From contig JAGOBX010000096.1 of the NCBI GenBank assembly GCA_017999075.1, forward strand, positions 1 through 9,908: a stretch of DNA of 9,908 bases, given 5' to 3'. Below are positions 1-6,302 of this stretch, piece by piece (position 1 is the stretch's first letter; each line of letters begins with the position of its first letter). Source of the DNA: Candidatus Babelota bacterium (GTDB lineage: Bacteria; JAGOBX01). Made by a program: the position numbers and the translations under genes. Below the pieces are notes generated by a model that saw only the letters and a list, made by a program, of their open reading frames with translations, did no database searches and had not been told where the DNA came from.

Positions 1-469
1 GAATAATCTGGGCTTTTTGAATAACATTTTTCATATCGCCATTATATTTTTTTACAAGTTCCTGATAACGCGCCGCTAATGAATTATATTTTGATGTAAG
101 TGACTTTATGTTGCTGAACGCATTCTGAAAATTTGCCTGCAGTGTTTTAGTCAAATTTTCAAGGTTTCCGAATGCTCCTGCCGCATCAACACTAACAGGC
201 GCTTCCAATGACTGAAACTCAGACTGTCCTAAATTTTCTTCTTTAAAAACATCTATTTCAGGTATATTGAATGATTCCTGGGGTTTTAAAGTATCCTGTG
301 CAGAGAATGATGATGATTGCTGCTGAACCAAAACATTTTTTTCTTCACTCATCGATGCAGTTGGTTTTGCCGGTTCATCAATATCAATATCAGGCAAAGG
401 CAATCGTGCGGCTGATAAATTCACAGCTGCCGCAAAAATTAAAATTGTCAACAAATAAACTTTTTTCAT
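1..469 (-). CDS. Secreted protein of unknown function, C-terminus cut off by the window edge
   Basis: The minus-strand frame is open from an ATG at 469 to the left edge, giving the first 156 residues of a longer protein. It begins with a clear signal peptide: MKK, a hydrophobic stretch at residues 5-16, and a likely cleavage after the LSAA at 18-21, so the product is exported. The mature start has two related short acidic motifs, LPDIDID (26-32) and IPEIDVF (69-75), separated by a Ser/Gln-rich stretch near 48-58. Residues 105-156 look helical and could form a coiled coil. I do not recognise a family. GGAGGG at 478-483, eight bases upstream, fixes the start and sits just past the ftsA stop, so the gene is probably translated from the ftsA message. 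An envelope or division-associated role is only a guess from position. Confidence 0.85.
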   Translation of the reverse strand, partial: MKKVYLLTILIFAAAVNLSAARLPLPDIDIDEPAKPTASMSEEKNVLVQQQSSSFSAQDTLKPQESFNIPEIDVFKEENLGQSEFQSLEAPVSVDAAGAFGNLENLTKTLQANFQNAFSNIKSLTSKYNSLAARYQELVKKYNGDMKNVIQKAQII

Positions 470-484
470 AAAAAAAACCCTCCG

Positions 485-1729
485 CTAAGAAAATTTTTCT
501 CTAATAGATTTTAAATTTGACGCCATTGATGCAAAAATATTAGCATCAAAAAATTCTTTCTTTTTTATAAAACTATTTGTACCAAAATCAGTATTTTCTT
601 TTGCATACAGCAAAAGTCCTATTACCGCAGCATTCTCAGGATTTTCAACAACTTCTTTTCTGCCTTTTACAAATTTAGGTGCACCCAGCCTTACCGGCAT
701 TTTAAGAACAGTTTCTGCGAAACCTGCAATACCTTTAAGTTTACTGCCGCCCCCGGTTAAAATCATTCCAACCGGAATAACATTATCAAGTTTCGAATTT
801 ATTATATCATACGCTATTATATCAAAAATTTCTCTTGTCCTTGCAGTTATAATATTATTTATTTCGGAAATTTTAACAATTTTTTTTTGTTTGCTTCCAA
901 GCGCTGCAACTTCTATTTCCTTATCATCAGAATTGCTATACAATAAATTTCCATATTCTCTTTTTATGCGCTCAGCTTCTTTAAAAGGAATTCTCAAACA
1001 CACGGATAAATCCCGAGTTATATGAAAACCTCCTAAAATATTAACGCTTGAATGCATAATGCTGCCATTAATATACAAAGCTAAATCTATCGTAACATCT
1101 CCGATATCAACTAAAATAACTCCCATTTGTTTTTCATCTTGAGTAAGAGTAGCATAAGACGAGGCTACCGAATTAGGAACTAATTCTTTAACATCATAAC
1201 CTGCAAAATTAACGCTCCTGATTATATTCTGCGCAGCTGTCAGTGAACTGGTTACCACATGCGCGTTCATCAAAATTTTTTTTCCAATCATTCCAATCGG
1301 TTTTGAAGGTATATCAGTCTGGTTATCTACAGCATAATTCTGCGGTATCAGATGTATTATTTCTCTATCAGGAAAATTTATACATGACTTTGCAGATTCA
1401 ATTGCATATTGAACATCTATTTCAGTAATTTCATCATTATGTCTCGGTCTGTTATAAATACCGCAAGAATTAAGACTTTTCAAATATGCGCCTGATATTC
1501 CGACAATAGCGTCTTTCTCACTTATACCTGCAAACTCTTCAGCCCTTGATATTGCATTCCGGATAGACTTAACGATCTTGTCCATATGCACAATTATTCC
1601 CCGCTGAATGCCTTCAGATGCAGCTGTACCTATTCCAACGACTTCAACTTCAGAATTTTCAATCTTACCTATAGCCGCAGTTATATTTTTAGAACCTATA
1701 TCTACAACCAATAAATATTTTTCTTCCAT
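485..1729 (-). CDS. ftsA: Cell division protein FtsA, actin-like membrane tether of the divisome
   Basis: FtsA is the actin/Hsp70-fold ATPase that anchors FtsZ filaments to the inner face of the membrane and recruits later divisome proteins. The 414-residue length fits the family. Visible are the phosphate-1 motif VVDIGSK (8-14), the FtsA-type 1C subdomain around 85-165, a phosphate-2 segment VDIGDVTID (207-215), and the adenosine motif ILTGGGSKLKGI (323-334). The last 20 or so residues (ANIFASMASNLKSIREKFS) look like the amphipathic membrane-targeting helix. The phosphate-2 loop is odd: families usually have a glycine run (DIGGGT type), but here Asp211 and Val212 occupy those sites. The ATG at 1729 has no Shine-Dalgarno; A/T-rich sequence precedes it. 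It lies 67 nt after the DeoC-fusion gene and 15 nt before a secreted-protein gene, not beside ftsZ. An FtsA-like PilM or other actin homologue is less likely given the C-terminal helix. Confidence 0.93.
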   Translation of the reverse strand: MEEKYLLVVDIGSKNITAAIGKIENSEVEVVGIGTAASEGIQRGIIVHMDKIVKSIRNAISRAEEFAGISEKDAIVGISGAYLKSLNSCGIYNRPRHNDEITEIDVQYAIESAKSCINFPDREIIHLIPQNYAVDNQTDIPSKPIGMIGKKILMNAHVVTSSLTAAQNIIRSVNFAGYDVKELVPNSVASSYATLTQDEKQMGVILVDIGDVTIDLALYINGSIMHSSVNILGGFHITRDLSVCLRIPFKEAERIKREYGNLLYSNSDDKEIEVAALGSKQKKIVKISEINNIITARTREIFDIIAYDIINSKLDNVIPVGMILTGGGSKLKGIAGFAETVLKMPVRLGAPKFVKGRKEVVENPENAAVIGLLLYAKENTDFGTNSFIKKKEFFDANIFASMASNLKSIREKFS

Positions 1730-1796
1730 ATTTTTATAATTTGATTTTTAAATTAATTATCTGAAAATAAATCAGACTATATAAAACTTCATCATA

Positions 1797-3176
1797 TCAA
1801 TAAGCGCCTGTTCCTTTTCCTCCGCTTACTATAGCTATACTTGCGCTTGCTCCTACCCGGGTTGCTCCTACTTCAAGAAGATTCTTAACCTGATTAAAAT
1901 CACGAACTCCTCCTGATGCTTTTACTCCCATATCAGGGCCTACCACATTCCGCATTAACGCTATATCTGCAAGAGTAGCTCCGCCAGAAGAAAAACCTGT
2001 AGAAGTTTTAACATAATGAGCTCCTGCCTGTTTTGATAATTTGCAAGCTTTAATTTTTTCTTCATCAGTTAATAAAGCTGTTTCTATAATAACTTTAACT
2101 ATGTGATTCTGGGCTGATTTGACCACACTTTTAATGTCCTGCAAAACCGTATCATAGTCACCTGCTTTAAGAGCTCCGATATTTATCACCATATCAATTT
2201 CATCTGCTCCGTTAGCTACAGCTTCAGACGTTTCAGAAGCTTTTGTAGATATAGTTGTAGCTCCAAGAGGAAATCCTATTACAGTACAAACTTTAACTTC
2301 AGATCCTTTCAGTAATTCAGAACACAACTTAACCCATCCAGGATTTACGCATACAGAAGCAAAGCTATATTTTCGGGCTTCATCACAAAGTTTAACTATC
2401 TGATCTTTGGTTACATCAGGTTTTAATAGAGTATGATCTATCAAATTTGCCACTTCAGCAGGTAAATCAACTTTAATACCGAATGAAGCTCCGATTCTTC
2501 CAACTCCGGCATCAACAAGATTTCTATAATCTGCATTTGTTACATTGGGTATTTCCGTTTCATCAGGATAAACTCCAGGAATAATACCGCCGATATCCGA
2601 TATTTTAATTTCTTTTCCGCCCATACGTTTTAATTTTGAAATATATTCCTGTAATGTAGTAGTAGCAGTAGGATTTATGCTTATCAAATACTTTAAAAAA
2701 TCAAGTCCTATATAAACAGGTTTTTTACTTACAAAATAATAAATTACCACATCAGTTAAAATACAATCATTTATCATATTGGCTAATTTGCTTAATGCAT
2801 TCAGCGTCAAATTCGGCATTAAAAGCGAAGCATAATTATATAACGCATTATCTTTAATTCCCGTATCTTCAAAAACTTCTGTAATCCCAGTATTATTGAT
2901 TACGTTTTCTTTACCTATAACTCTTGAAGCGGTTTTTGACAATAAAACGGCTATTCTCATTTTTTTATTTAACTCTTTTAATCCATCATATACTGCCGGC
3001 AAATTTTTTTGATTTGAATTTAATACAACTAATATTGAATTATCTCCTGCAGAGGATGTATATTGACTTGAACTTTGATTTACGGCAATACCGCCGCTTC
3101 CAATGCTGTTACCAGTATTTTTTAATTGTTTAATAACCTCTTCAGTAATCTGTCTAACTAATAATGTATTGTCCAC
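1797..3176 (-). CDS. deoC: Microcompartment-targeted deoxyribose-phosphate aldolase with N-terminal flavoprotein-like domain
   Basis: The C-terminal part, about residues 215-459, is a complete class I DeoC, which splits 2-deoxyribose 5-phosphate into glyceraldehyde 3-phosphate and acetaldehyde. Landmarks are [10 protein letters not shown] (245-254), ADEIDMV with the catalytic Asp328, YVKTSTG with the Schiff-base Lys390, and GVKASGGVR with Lys419. DeoC alone is usually 220-260 residues; this protein has about 210 extra at the N-terminus. Residues 1-20 form a short amphipathic helix like BMC encapsulation peptides, and 21-45 are a Gly/Ser/Asn-rich linker. Residues 46-190 resemble the flavoprotein (HFCD/PF02441-type) fold, mainly through [16 protein letters not shown] (118-133) and the nearby TDVVIYY...KPVYIG pattern. 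The latter assignment is by eye and tentative. The start is GTG at 3176, fixed by GGAGGT at 3183-3188 six bases away. It follows a BMC vertex gene by 32 nt, so acetaldehyde release inside a shell is a reasonable inference. Confidence 0.9.
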   Translation of the reverse strand: MDNTLLVRQITEEVIKQLKNTGNSIGSGGIAVNQSSSQYTSSAGDNSILVVLNSNQKNLPAVYDGLKELNKKMRIAVLLSKTASRVIGKENVINNTGITEVFEDTGIKDNALYNYASLLMPNLTLNALSKLANMINDCILTDVVIYYFVSKKPVYIGLDFLKYLISINPTATTTLQEYISKLKRMGGKEIKISDIGGIIPGVYPDETEIPNVTNADYRNLVDAGVGRIGASFGIKVDLPAEVANLIDHTLLKPDVTKDQIVKLCDEARKYSFASVCVNPGWVKLCSELLKGSEVKVCTVIGFPLGATTISTKASETSEAVANGADEIDMVINIGALKAGDYDTVLQDIKSVVKSAQNHIVKVIIETALLTDEEKIKACKLSKQAGAHYVKTSTGFSSGGATLADIALMRNVVGPDMGVKASGGVRDFNQVKNLLEVGATRVGASASIAIVSGGKGTGAY

Positions 3177-3182
3177 TTAGAC

Positions 3183-3188
3183 ACCTCC
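3183..3188 (-). promoter_or_regulatory. Strong ribosome-binding site that selects a GTG start
   Basis: GGAGGT on the minus strand lies six bases before GTG at 3176, with no nearby ATG in frame. It fixes the start of the aldolase fusion so that the encapsulation-peptide-like helix is translated. Confidence 0.8.
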
Positions 3189-3208
3189 GCAAAACACCTT
3201 TTTTTAAT

Positions 3209-3493
3209 TTATTTAAATGTAAAAACTTTATCTTTATAATATGTAGAATCTATTACTCCTGCTATTACCGCATTAAATGGAACAGGTCCAAACAATACTC
3301 TCGCGCTGCTCCCGTGTCTTATTACAAGAACAGTTTCACCTATTCCTGCTCCTATGGCGTCAACTGCCATAAATTCTGTGGAAGTTTCAGAACCGTCTCC
3401 ATTCATAACACGCACAATCATAATTTTGTGACCTATGAACTTTTTATCTTTTACAGTAGCAACAACATTTCCTTTTACTTTACAAATCAGCAT
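3209..3493 (-). CDS. Bacterial microcompartment vertex protein, EutN/CcmL family (BMC-P)
   Basis: BMC-P proteins form pentamers that cap the twelve vertices of polyhedral microcompartment shells. At 94 residues the length is typical. The family pattern is clear: MLICKVKGNVVATVKD at the start, a VDAIGAGIGETVLV core (44-57), a GSSAR motif (61-65), and IAGVIDS near the end (77-83). The single-domain protein is cytosolic and would act in shell assembly. It heads the minus-strand cluster, 32 nt before the aldolase fusion, which identifies that enzyme as probable cargo. No hexameric BMC-H or trimeric BMC-T shell gene is present here. No Shine-Dalgarno precedes the ATG; instead a putative -10 box ends only six bases before it, so the transcript may be leaderless. 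The symbol eutN would imply ethanolamine use, for which there is no evidence. Confidence 0.95.
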   Translation of the reverse strand: MLICKVKGNVVATVKDKKFIGHKIMIVRVMNGDGSETSTEFMAVDAIGAGIGETVLVIRHGSSARVLFGPVPFNAVIAGVIDSTYYKDKVFTFK

Positions 3494-3499
3494 AGCGGT

Positions 3500-3528
3500 A
3501 TTCTACTATTTTTTTTTTTGAATTGCAA
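3500..3528 (-). promoter_or_regulatory. Putative promoter of the BMC gene cluster with a poly-A spacer
   Basis: On the minus strand TTGCAA (3523-3528) is followed by a 17-base spacer and TAGAAT (3500-3505), a four-of-six and five-of-six match to sigma70 boxes. The spacer contains a run of 11 A (3509-3519). Six bases separate the -10 from the ATG at 3493, so transcription would begin at or next to the start codon. In A/T-rich DNA such matches arise by chance, so this remains tentative. Confidence 0.45.
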
Positions 3529-3574
3529 GTTAATTTTTTCTAAATTTTCACTATTTTTTTTTATAAAATTATAA

Positions 3575-3603
3575 TTGACAAATTAAAATTTTATGGTTAA
3601 GAT
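3575..3603 (+). promoter_or_regulatory. Putative sigma70-type promoter for the cupin-like gene
   Basis: A perfect -35 TTGACA (3575-3580), a 17-base spacer and TAAGAT (3598-3603, four of six) point toward the gene starting at 3775. The predicted transcript start near 3610 would leave a leader of about 165 nt that contains the repeated A/T-rich element. Confidence 0.5.
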
Positions 3604-3624
3604 TTTTCAAATGTATTACATTAA

Positions 3625-3698
3625 GGAACTATTTTTAAAATAAAGATGTATATTTTTTGGAAAAACTAACTTATTTGCTTATAAATATATAAATTTTG
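3625..3698. repeat. A/T-rich element, copy 1 of 2
   Basis: This 74-base stretch aligns without gaps to 6417-6490, by my count 59 of 74 bases identical, including a perfect 20-base match ending at 3698. Both copies lie 115-132 bases upstream of a minus-strand gene start (3493 here, 6302 for copy 2). Base composition inflates similarity, but the ungapped length and the shared C/G positions favour true duplication. Confidence 0.55.
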
Positions 3699-3774
3699 TA
3701 AAAAAGACAAAATGTCCATTTTAAAATATTGCCATTATTTTAATTTCGCATTTTAGGTTCGGAGGATGATTTTT

Positions 3775-4329
3775 ATGAATTCAATTACTCTTACTCCTGT
3801 AGAAATGTCTTTATCCTTGCTAAACATGTTAGAATCAAAAAAACTTATTCAAACCTTAAAACCCACTCAAAAAATATTAAATCTGCAACCAAACTCAGGA
3901 AATTGCGTAGATTTGATCTATTCATCTGACATTCAATTCGGTTCTCATAAATTAATTTGTATAGGTCTTAATTCTTCAACCGTAAAACTGAATTCTCATC
4001 CTGACAACGAAGAATTTATTTTGTTAAATTCAACAAACCTTATTTTTAAGCCATTATATTTAATAATCGGTTTATTAAAACATGATGAGTTTCAAAACAA
4101 AATCTATGAAAAAAAATTGTCTGCCGAAGATTTAATTGCAATCAAATTAAAATTCAATGACCCTGTATTATCTATTTTTACAATGCTGAAACAAACAGTC
4201 CACTGCGAAGTAACTGATACTTCAGACAAACAATGTCCTATTTTTTTTGTTACAGAGCCATCGTCTTTAAAACAAAATTTTATAGATGCATCTCATTACA
4301 AAATCATTCCCATATTTTCCCCATCCTGA
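3775..4329 (+). CDS. Conserved-looking protein of unknown function, possibly cupin-fold
   Basis: The 184-residue product has no signal peptide or membrane segment and is probably cytosolic. I do not recognise a named family. The stretch GNCVDLIYSSDIQFGSHKLI (42-61), followed by VKLNSHPDNEEFILLN (70-85) and later TVHCEVT (141-147), resembles a small cupin beta-barrel with His75, Glu79/Glu80 and His143 as possible metal ligands. That is suggestive only. The start is taken at ATG 3775 because GGAGG at 3761-3765 lies nine bases before it; the in-frame ATG at 3766 is only one base from that site. The gene is divergent from the BMC vertex gene and 113 nt upstream of a NusG-type gene on the same strand. 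A sugar-binding, isomerase or epimerase role linked to the aldolase is conceivable but unsupported. Confidence 0.8.
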   Translation: MNSITLTPVEMSLSLLNMLESKKLIQTLKPTQKILNLQPNSGNCVDLIYSSDIQFGSHKLICIGLNSSTVKLNSHPDNEEFILLNSTNLIFKPLYLIIGLLKHDEFQNKIYEKKLSAEDLIAIKLKFNDPVLSIFTMLKQTVHCEVTDTSDKQCPIFFVTEPSSLKQNFIDASHYKIIPIFSPS

Positions 4330-4330
4330 A

Positions 4331-4358
4331 AAAAATATTGACTTCAAATAATATTTTT
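4331..4358 (+). terminator. Weak A/T-only hairpin after the cupin-like gene
   Basis: AAAAATATT (4331-4339) and AATATTTTT (4350-4358) are perfect nine-base inverted arms around a ten-base loop directly after the stop codon. The 3' arm supplies a short U run, but the stem has no G-C pairs, so termination would be partial at best. Confidence 0.3.
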
Positions 4359-4362
4359 ATAA

Positions 4363-4428
4363 TATAATGCATTATCCGTTGCATTGATTTGTTTATTTTT
4401 TTGTTTTATATTATAAAATTTTTATACT
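4363..4428 (+). promoter_or_regulatory. Candidate promoter/operator region ahead of the NusG paralogue
   Basis: A 12-base perfect palindrome, ATAATGCATTAT (4364-4375), overlaps a TATAAT at 4363-4368. Nearer the gene, TTGATT (4384-4389) is 17 bases from TATATT (4407-4412), and TTGTTT (4401-4406) is 16 bases from TATACT (4423-4428). I cannot choose between them; any would give a short leader. The palindrome could be a repressor site. Confidence 0.35.
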
Positions 4429-4442
4429 GATTGCTTAATCTT

Positions 4443-5009
4443 ATGGATGATAATAATTTAGCCGATAATTACTTTTGGTATGTTTTAAATTTATTGTCAG
4501 GAAAAGAGGAATATGTTAAATCCTATCTTGAAAGTCAGTTCAACGATACTTTTATAATAAAACTGCCTAAAAAAAAAATGCTTGAAAGATATAAAAAAAA
4601 TTATCGGGAAACCTTAAAAGTATTGTTTCCAGGATATATGTTTATTCTAATAGAAAAAAATAAAGATACAATTTCAATAATAAATGATATAGAATTGCTT
4701 CGTTTTAAAAATATAGGTTTAATAAAAATTCTGAAAGACAGCAATACATTAAAACCTATATCCCTTGAAAAAAAAGATGTTGAAAAAGTATTATCATGGC
4801 TAAACAAAGAAGATTTTGTGGATTATACTATAGGTCTCAAAATAGGCAATGAAGTCAGACTGCTTGAAGGTCCTTTTAAAGATCAAATAACAAAAATTGT
4901 AAAAATAAACTGGCGAAAGTTCAGAATCAGCGTACAACTTAATTTTTTGGGGCATCAAACTGTTGATTTTCCTTTCACATACATAGAATCTTTAGAACAA
5001 AAAAAATGA
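4443..5009 (+). CDS. Specialised NusG-family transcription antiterminator (RfaH/LoaP/UpxY-like)
   Basis: NusG paralogues bind RNA polymerase through their N-terminal NGN domain and carry it through pauses and terminators of particular operons. In this 188-residue protein the NGN domain spans about 10-118: FWYVLNLLSGKEEYVKSYLE at its start and the signature LFPGYMFILI (61-70). A KOW domain follows at about 134-183, with IGNEVRLLEGPFKDQI as the typical loop. Genomic NusG normally sits beside secE and ribosomal L11/L1 genes; none is here, and instead the stop overlaps a glycosyltransferase-like start (ATGA at 5006-5009). That arrangement matches paralogues devoted to polysaccharide or secondary-metabolite operons. 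The start is taken at ATG 4443; a TTG at 4431 is also in frame. No Shine-Dalgarno is seen at either. Lys-rich runs, including A10 at 4569-4578, reflect the base composition. Confidence 0.9.
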   Translation: MDDNNLADNYFWYVLNLLSGKEEYVKSYLESQFNDTFIIKLPKKKMLERYKKNYRETLKVLFPGYMFILIEKNKDTISIINDIELLRFKNIGLIKILKDSNTLKPISLEKKDVEKVLSWLNKEDFVDYTIGLKIGNEVRLLEGPFKDQITKIVKINWRKFRISVQLNFLGHQTVDFPFTYIESLEQKK

Positions 5010-6094
5010 ATTCTCAAAAAATTTTATTCTATATCAGTTCACATGGATTCGGACATTTTGCAAGAGATATAATTATAATAAACCATCTATTGGCTAAAAA
5101 TGCAGAACTATTCGTTAAATCAGGTATCCCTGAAAATTTTTTTTCAAACAAAATCCCCGAACATTATAAAAATAAATTTCATTATTTTGAAACTATTACA
5201 GACGCAGGATGCACTCAAAAAGATTTTATCAATATAGATATAAAAAAAACATTATTTGAAATGAAAACAGTTTTTGAAAATAATTATTTAAAAATTAAAT
5301 CAGAAATTGATTTTATAAAAAAAAAAAATATTTCAGGCATTATTTCAGACGCTTCTTCTTTTCCATTATTAATTGCAAAAAAATCAGGAATAAAAAATTG
5401 TCTTGTTACAAATTTTACCTGGTTTGACATTTATTCTCATTTTCCGAATAAATTAAAAACAGGTTATAATCATATAATTGACAGTTTGATGAATGAATAC
5501 AGTTGTGCGGAAATACAATTTTTCCCCGGAATAATAACTCCTAATAATTATATCCTGAATCAGAAATGTATAGGATTCATATCCGGTGAAGGAACTGACT
5601 GCAGAAATAAAATATATAAAAAATACAACTTAAAAAAGAAAAAAATTTGTTATATTTATTTTGGCGAGCCTGATAAAAGCAAATTTAATTGGAAAAATTT
5701 AAGAGATAATGACGATTATATTTTTATAACTAAAGATTCTATCGAAACAGACGCAAATGTTGATAATTTAATTATAGTTGACGATGATTCTATTGGTTAC
5801 ACGGATATGATTGCAAGTTCTGATGCAGTATGTTCCAAGCTGGGATATTCAACCATAGCCTTGTGTCTCCGCCATAAAAAACCTCTAATATATTGTGAAA
5901 GAAAAAACTTCTATGAATTTGATTTTTTAAAAAAATTTATAGATGAAAATAATGCAGGATCGTTTGTCGAAAACAAAGATTTTTATAACTGCAGATGGGG
6001 GTATCATTTAACAAAATCGCTGCAATTAAAAACAAACTATTCTAAAATATATTTTAACGGCGAAACAAGCATTGCTGATTTTTTTGAAATTTAA
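5006..6094 (+). CDS. GT-B glycosyltransferase-like protein, related to the L-arabinokinase N-terminal domain
   Basis: The 362-residue protein has the layout of a GT-B (GT1/GT28, MurG-like) nucleotide-sugar transferase. YISSHGFGHFAR (9-20) is the glycine-rich N-terminal loop. IGYTDMIASSDAVCSKLGYS followed by LCLRHKKPLIY (about 263-296) is the C-terminal donor-binding region, where such proteins decide which copy is accessible and where the locus 'GY.T..E' pattern is usual; here the acid is replaced (GYSTIALCL). The combination SHGFGHFAR plus KLGYST resembles the N-terminal domain of L-arabinokinase and bacterial stand-alone relatives. No signal peptide or membrane segment is visible, so it is likely cytosolic. 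Donor and acceptor are unknown. Its ATG overlaps the NusG-paralogue stop, implying translational coupling, and a terminator begins at its last codons. An A12 run (5317-5328) lies within the coding sequence. Confidence 0.8.
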   Translation: MNSQKILFYISSHGFGHFARDIIIINHLLAKNAELFVKSGIPENFFSNKIPEHYKNKFHYFETITDAGCTQKDFINIDIKKTLFEMKTVFENNYLKIKSEIDFIKKKNISGIISDASSFPLLIAKKSGIKNCLVTNFTWFDIYSHFPNKLKTGYNHIIDSLMNEYSCAEIQFFPGIITPNNYILNQKCIGFISGEGTDCRNKIYKKYNLKKKKICYIYFGEPDKSKFNWKNLRDNDDYIFITKDSIETDANVDNLIIVDDDSIGYTDMIASSDAVCSKLGYSTIALCLRHKKPLIYCERKNFYEFDFLKKFIDENNAGSFVENKDFYNCRWGYHLTKSLQLKTNYSKIYFNGETSIADFFEI

Positions 6095-6127
6095 CCTGGA
6101 AAAATTAAATTTTTCCAGGTTAAATTT
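6087..6127 (+). terminator. Rho-independent terminator, 41-bp perfect palindrome
   Basis: Positions 6087-6127 form a perfect palindrome centred on A6107, with CCTGG/CCAGG as the G-C core of the stem. The T-rich tract after 6127 on the plus strand suits termination of the NusG-paralogue/glycosyltransferase transcript. The stop codon of the latter lies inside the 5' arm. On the minus strand the hairpin follows the 52-codon gene by 17 nt but is followed by an unsuitable A run after conversion, so it is less effective in that direction. Confidence 0.8.
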
Positions 6128-6143
6128 ATTTTGTTTATTTATT

Positions 6144-6302
6144 TTATGCAAGAAATTTTATTATCAGATACATTATAACAAGATAAAAAATAACAGATAA
6201 CACTGATTTCAATAATACGTTTTTTTTCACAGAATCATTTTGATTGCTTTGTTTTTTTAACTCGTTTTCCGTATTATTATTTTTTTTATTTTGAATGTTC
6301 AT
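6144..6302 (-). CDS. Small tail-anchored membrane protein, 52 residues
   Basis: A short minus-strand frame begins with ATG at 6302 and ends with TAA at 6144-6146. The first 27 residues are hydrophilic and rich in Asn, Lys and Gln; residues 30-51 are one hydrophobic helix (VLLKSVLSVIFYLVIMYLII), ending two residues before the stop. This is the layout of a single-pass, tail-anchored small protein with its soluble part probably in the cytoplasm. The strongest support is GAGGAGG at 6311-6317, eight bases before the ATG, the best ribosome-binding site in the window. I recognise no family. It is convergent with the glycosyltransferase gene and shares its terminator region. It is 194 nt downstream of the feo cluster and has a copy of the A/T-rich element upstream, so it probably has its own promoter. 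Confidence 0.72.
   Translation of the reverse strand: MNIQNKKNNNTENELKKQSNQNDSVKKNVLLKSVLSVIFYLVIMYLIIKFLA

Larger units (their letters stand above)
3494..3774. other. Divergent intergenic region between the BMC cluster and the cupin-like gene
   Basis: This 281-base A/T-rich stretch separates divergent genes. It holds candidate promoters in both directions, an A/T-rich element (3625-3698) that recurs at 6417-6490, and the ribosome-binding site of the plus-strand gene at 3761-3765. I see no conserved RNA fold or further reading frame in it. Confidence 0.7.

Noticed and set aside
220-233. Duplicated DeoC tail: RIGASFGI in the middle of the aldolase fusion resembles the [10 protein letters not shown] end
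   Set aside because: In codon coordinates this is residues 227-234 of the fusion. A similar segment before the DHTLLKP motif occurs in long DeoC proteins, so a partial internal duplication is not needed to explain it.
271-471. A 66-codon plus-strand open frame
   Set aside because: It lies antisense to the signal-peptide protein, which has a proper start, ribosome-binding site and leader peptide.
3164-3574. A 136-codon plus-strand open frame across the BMC vertex gene
   Set aside because: It is antisense to a clear EutN/CcmL gene, its translation is low-complexity and rich in Phe, Tyr, Asn and Cys, and it has no ribosome-binding site.
3604-3774. A riboswitch or structured leader ahead of the cupin-like gene
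   Set aside because: The stretch is almost pure A/T; the only hairpin I found is a four-base stem around GACAAAATGTC, too weak to support a structured RNA.
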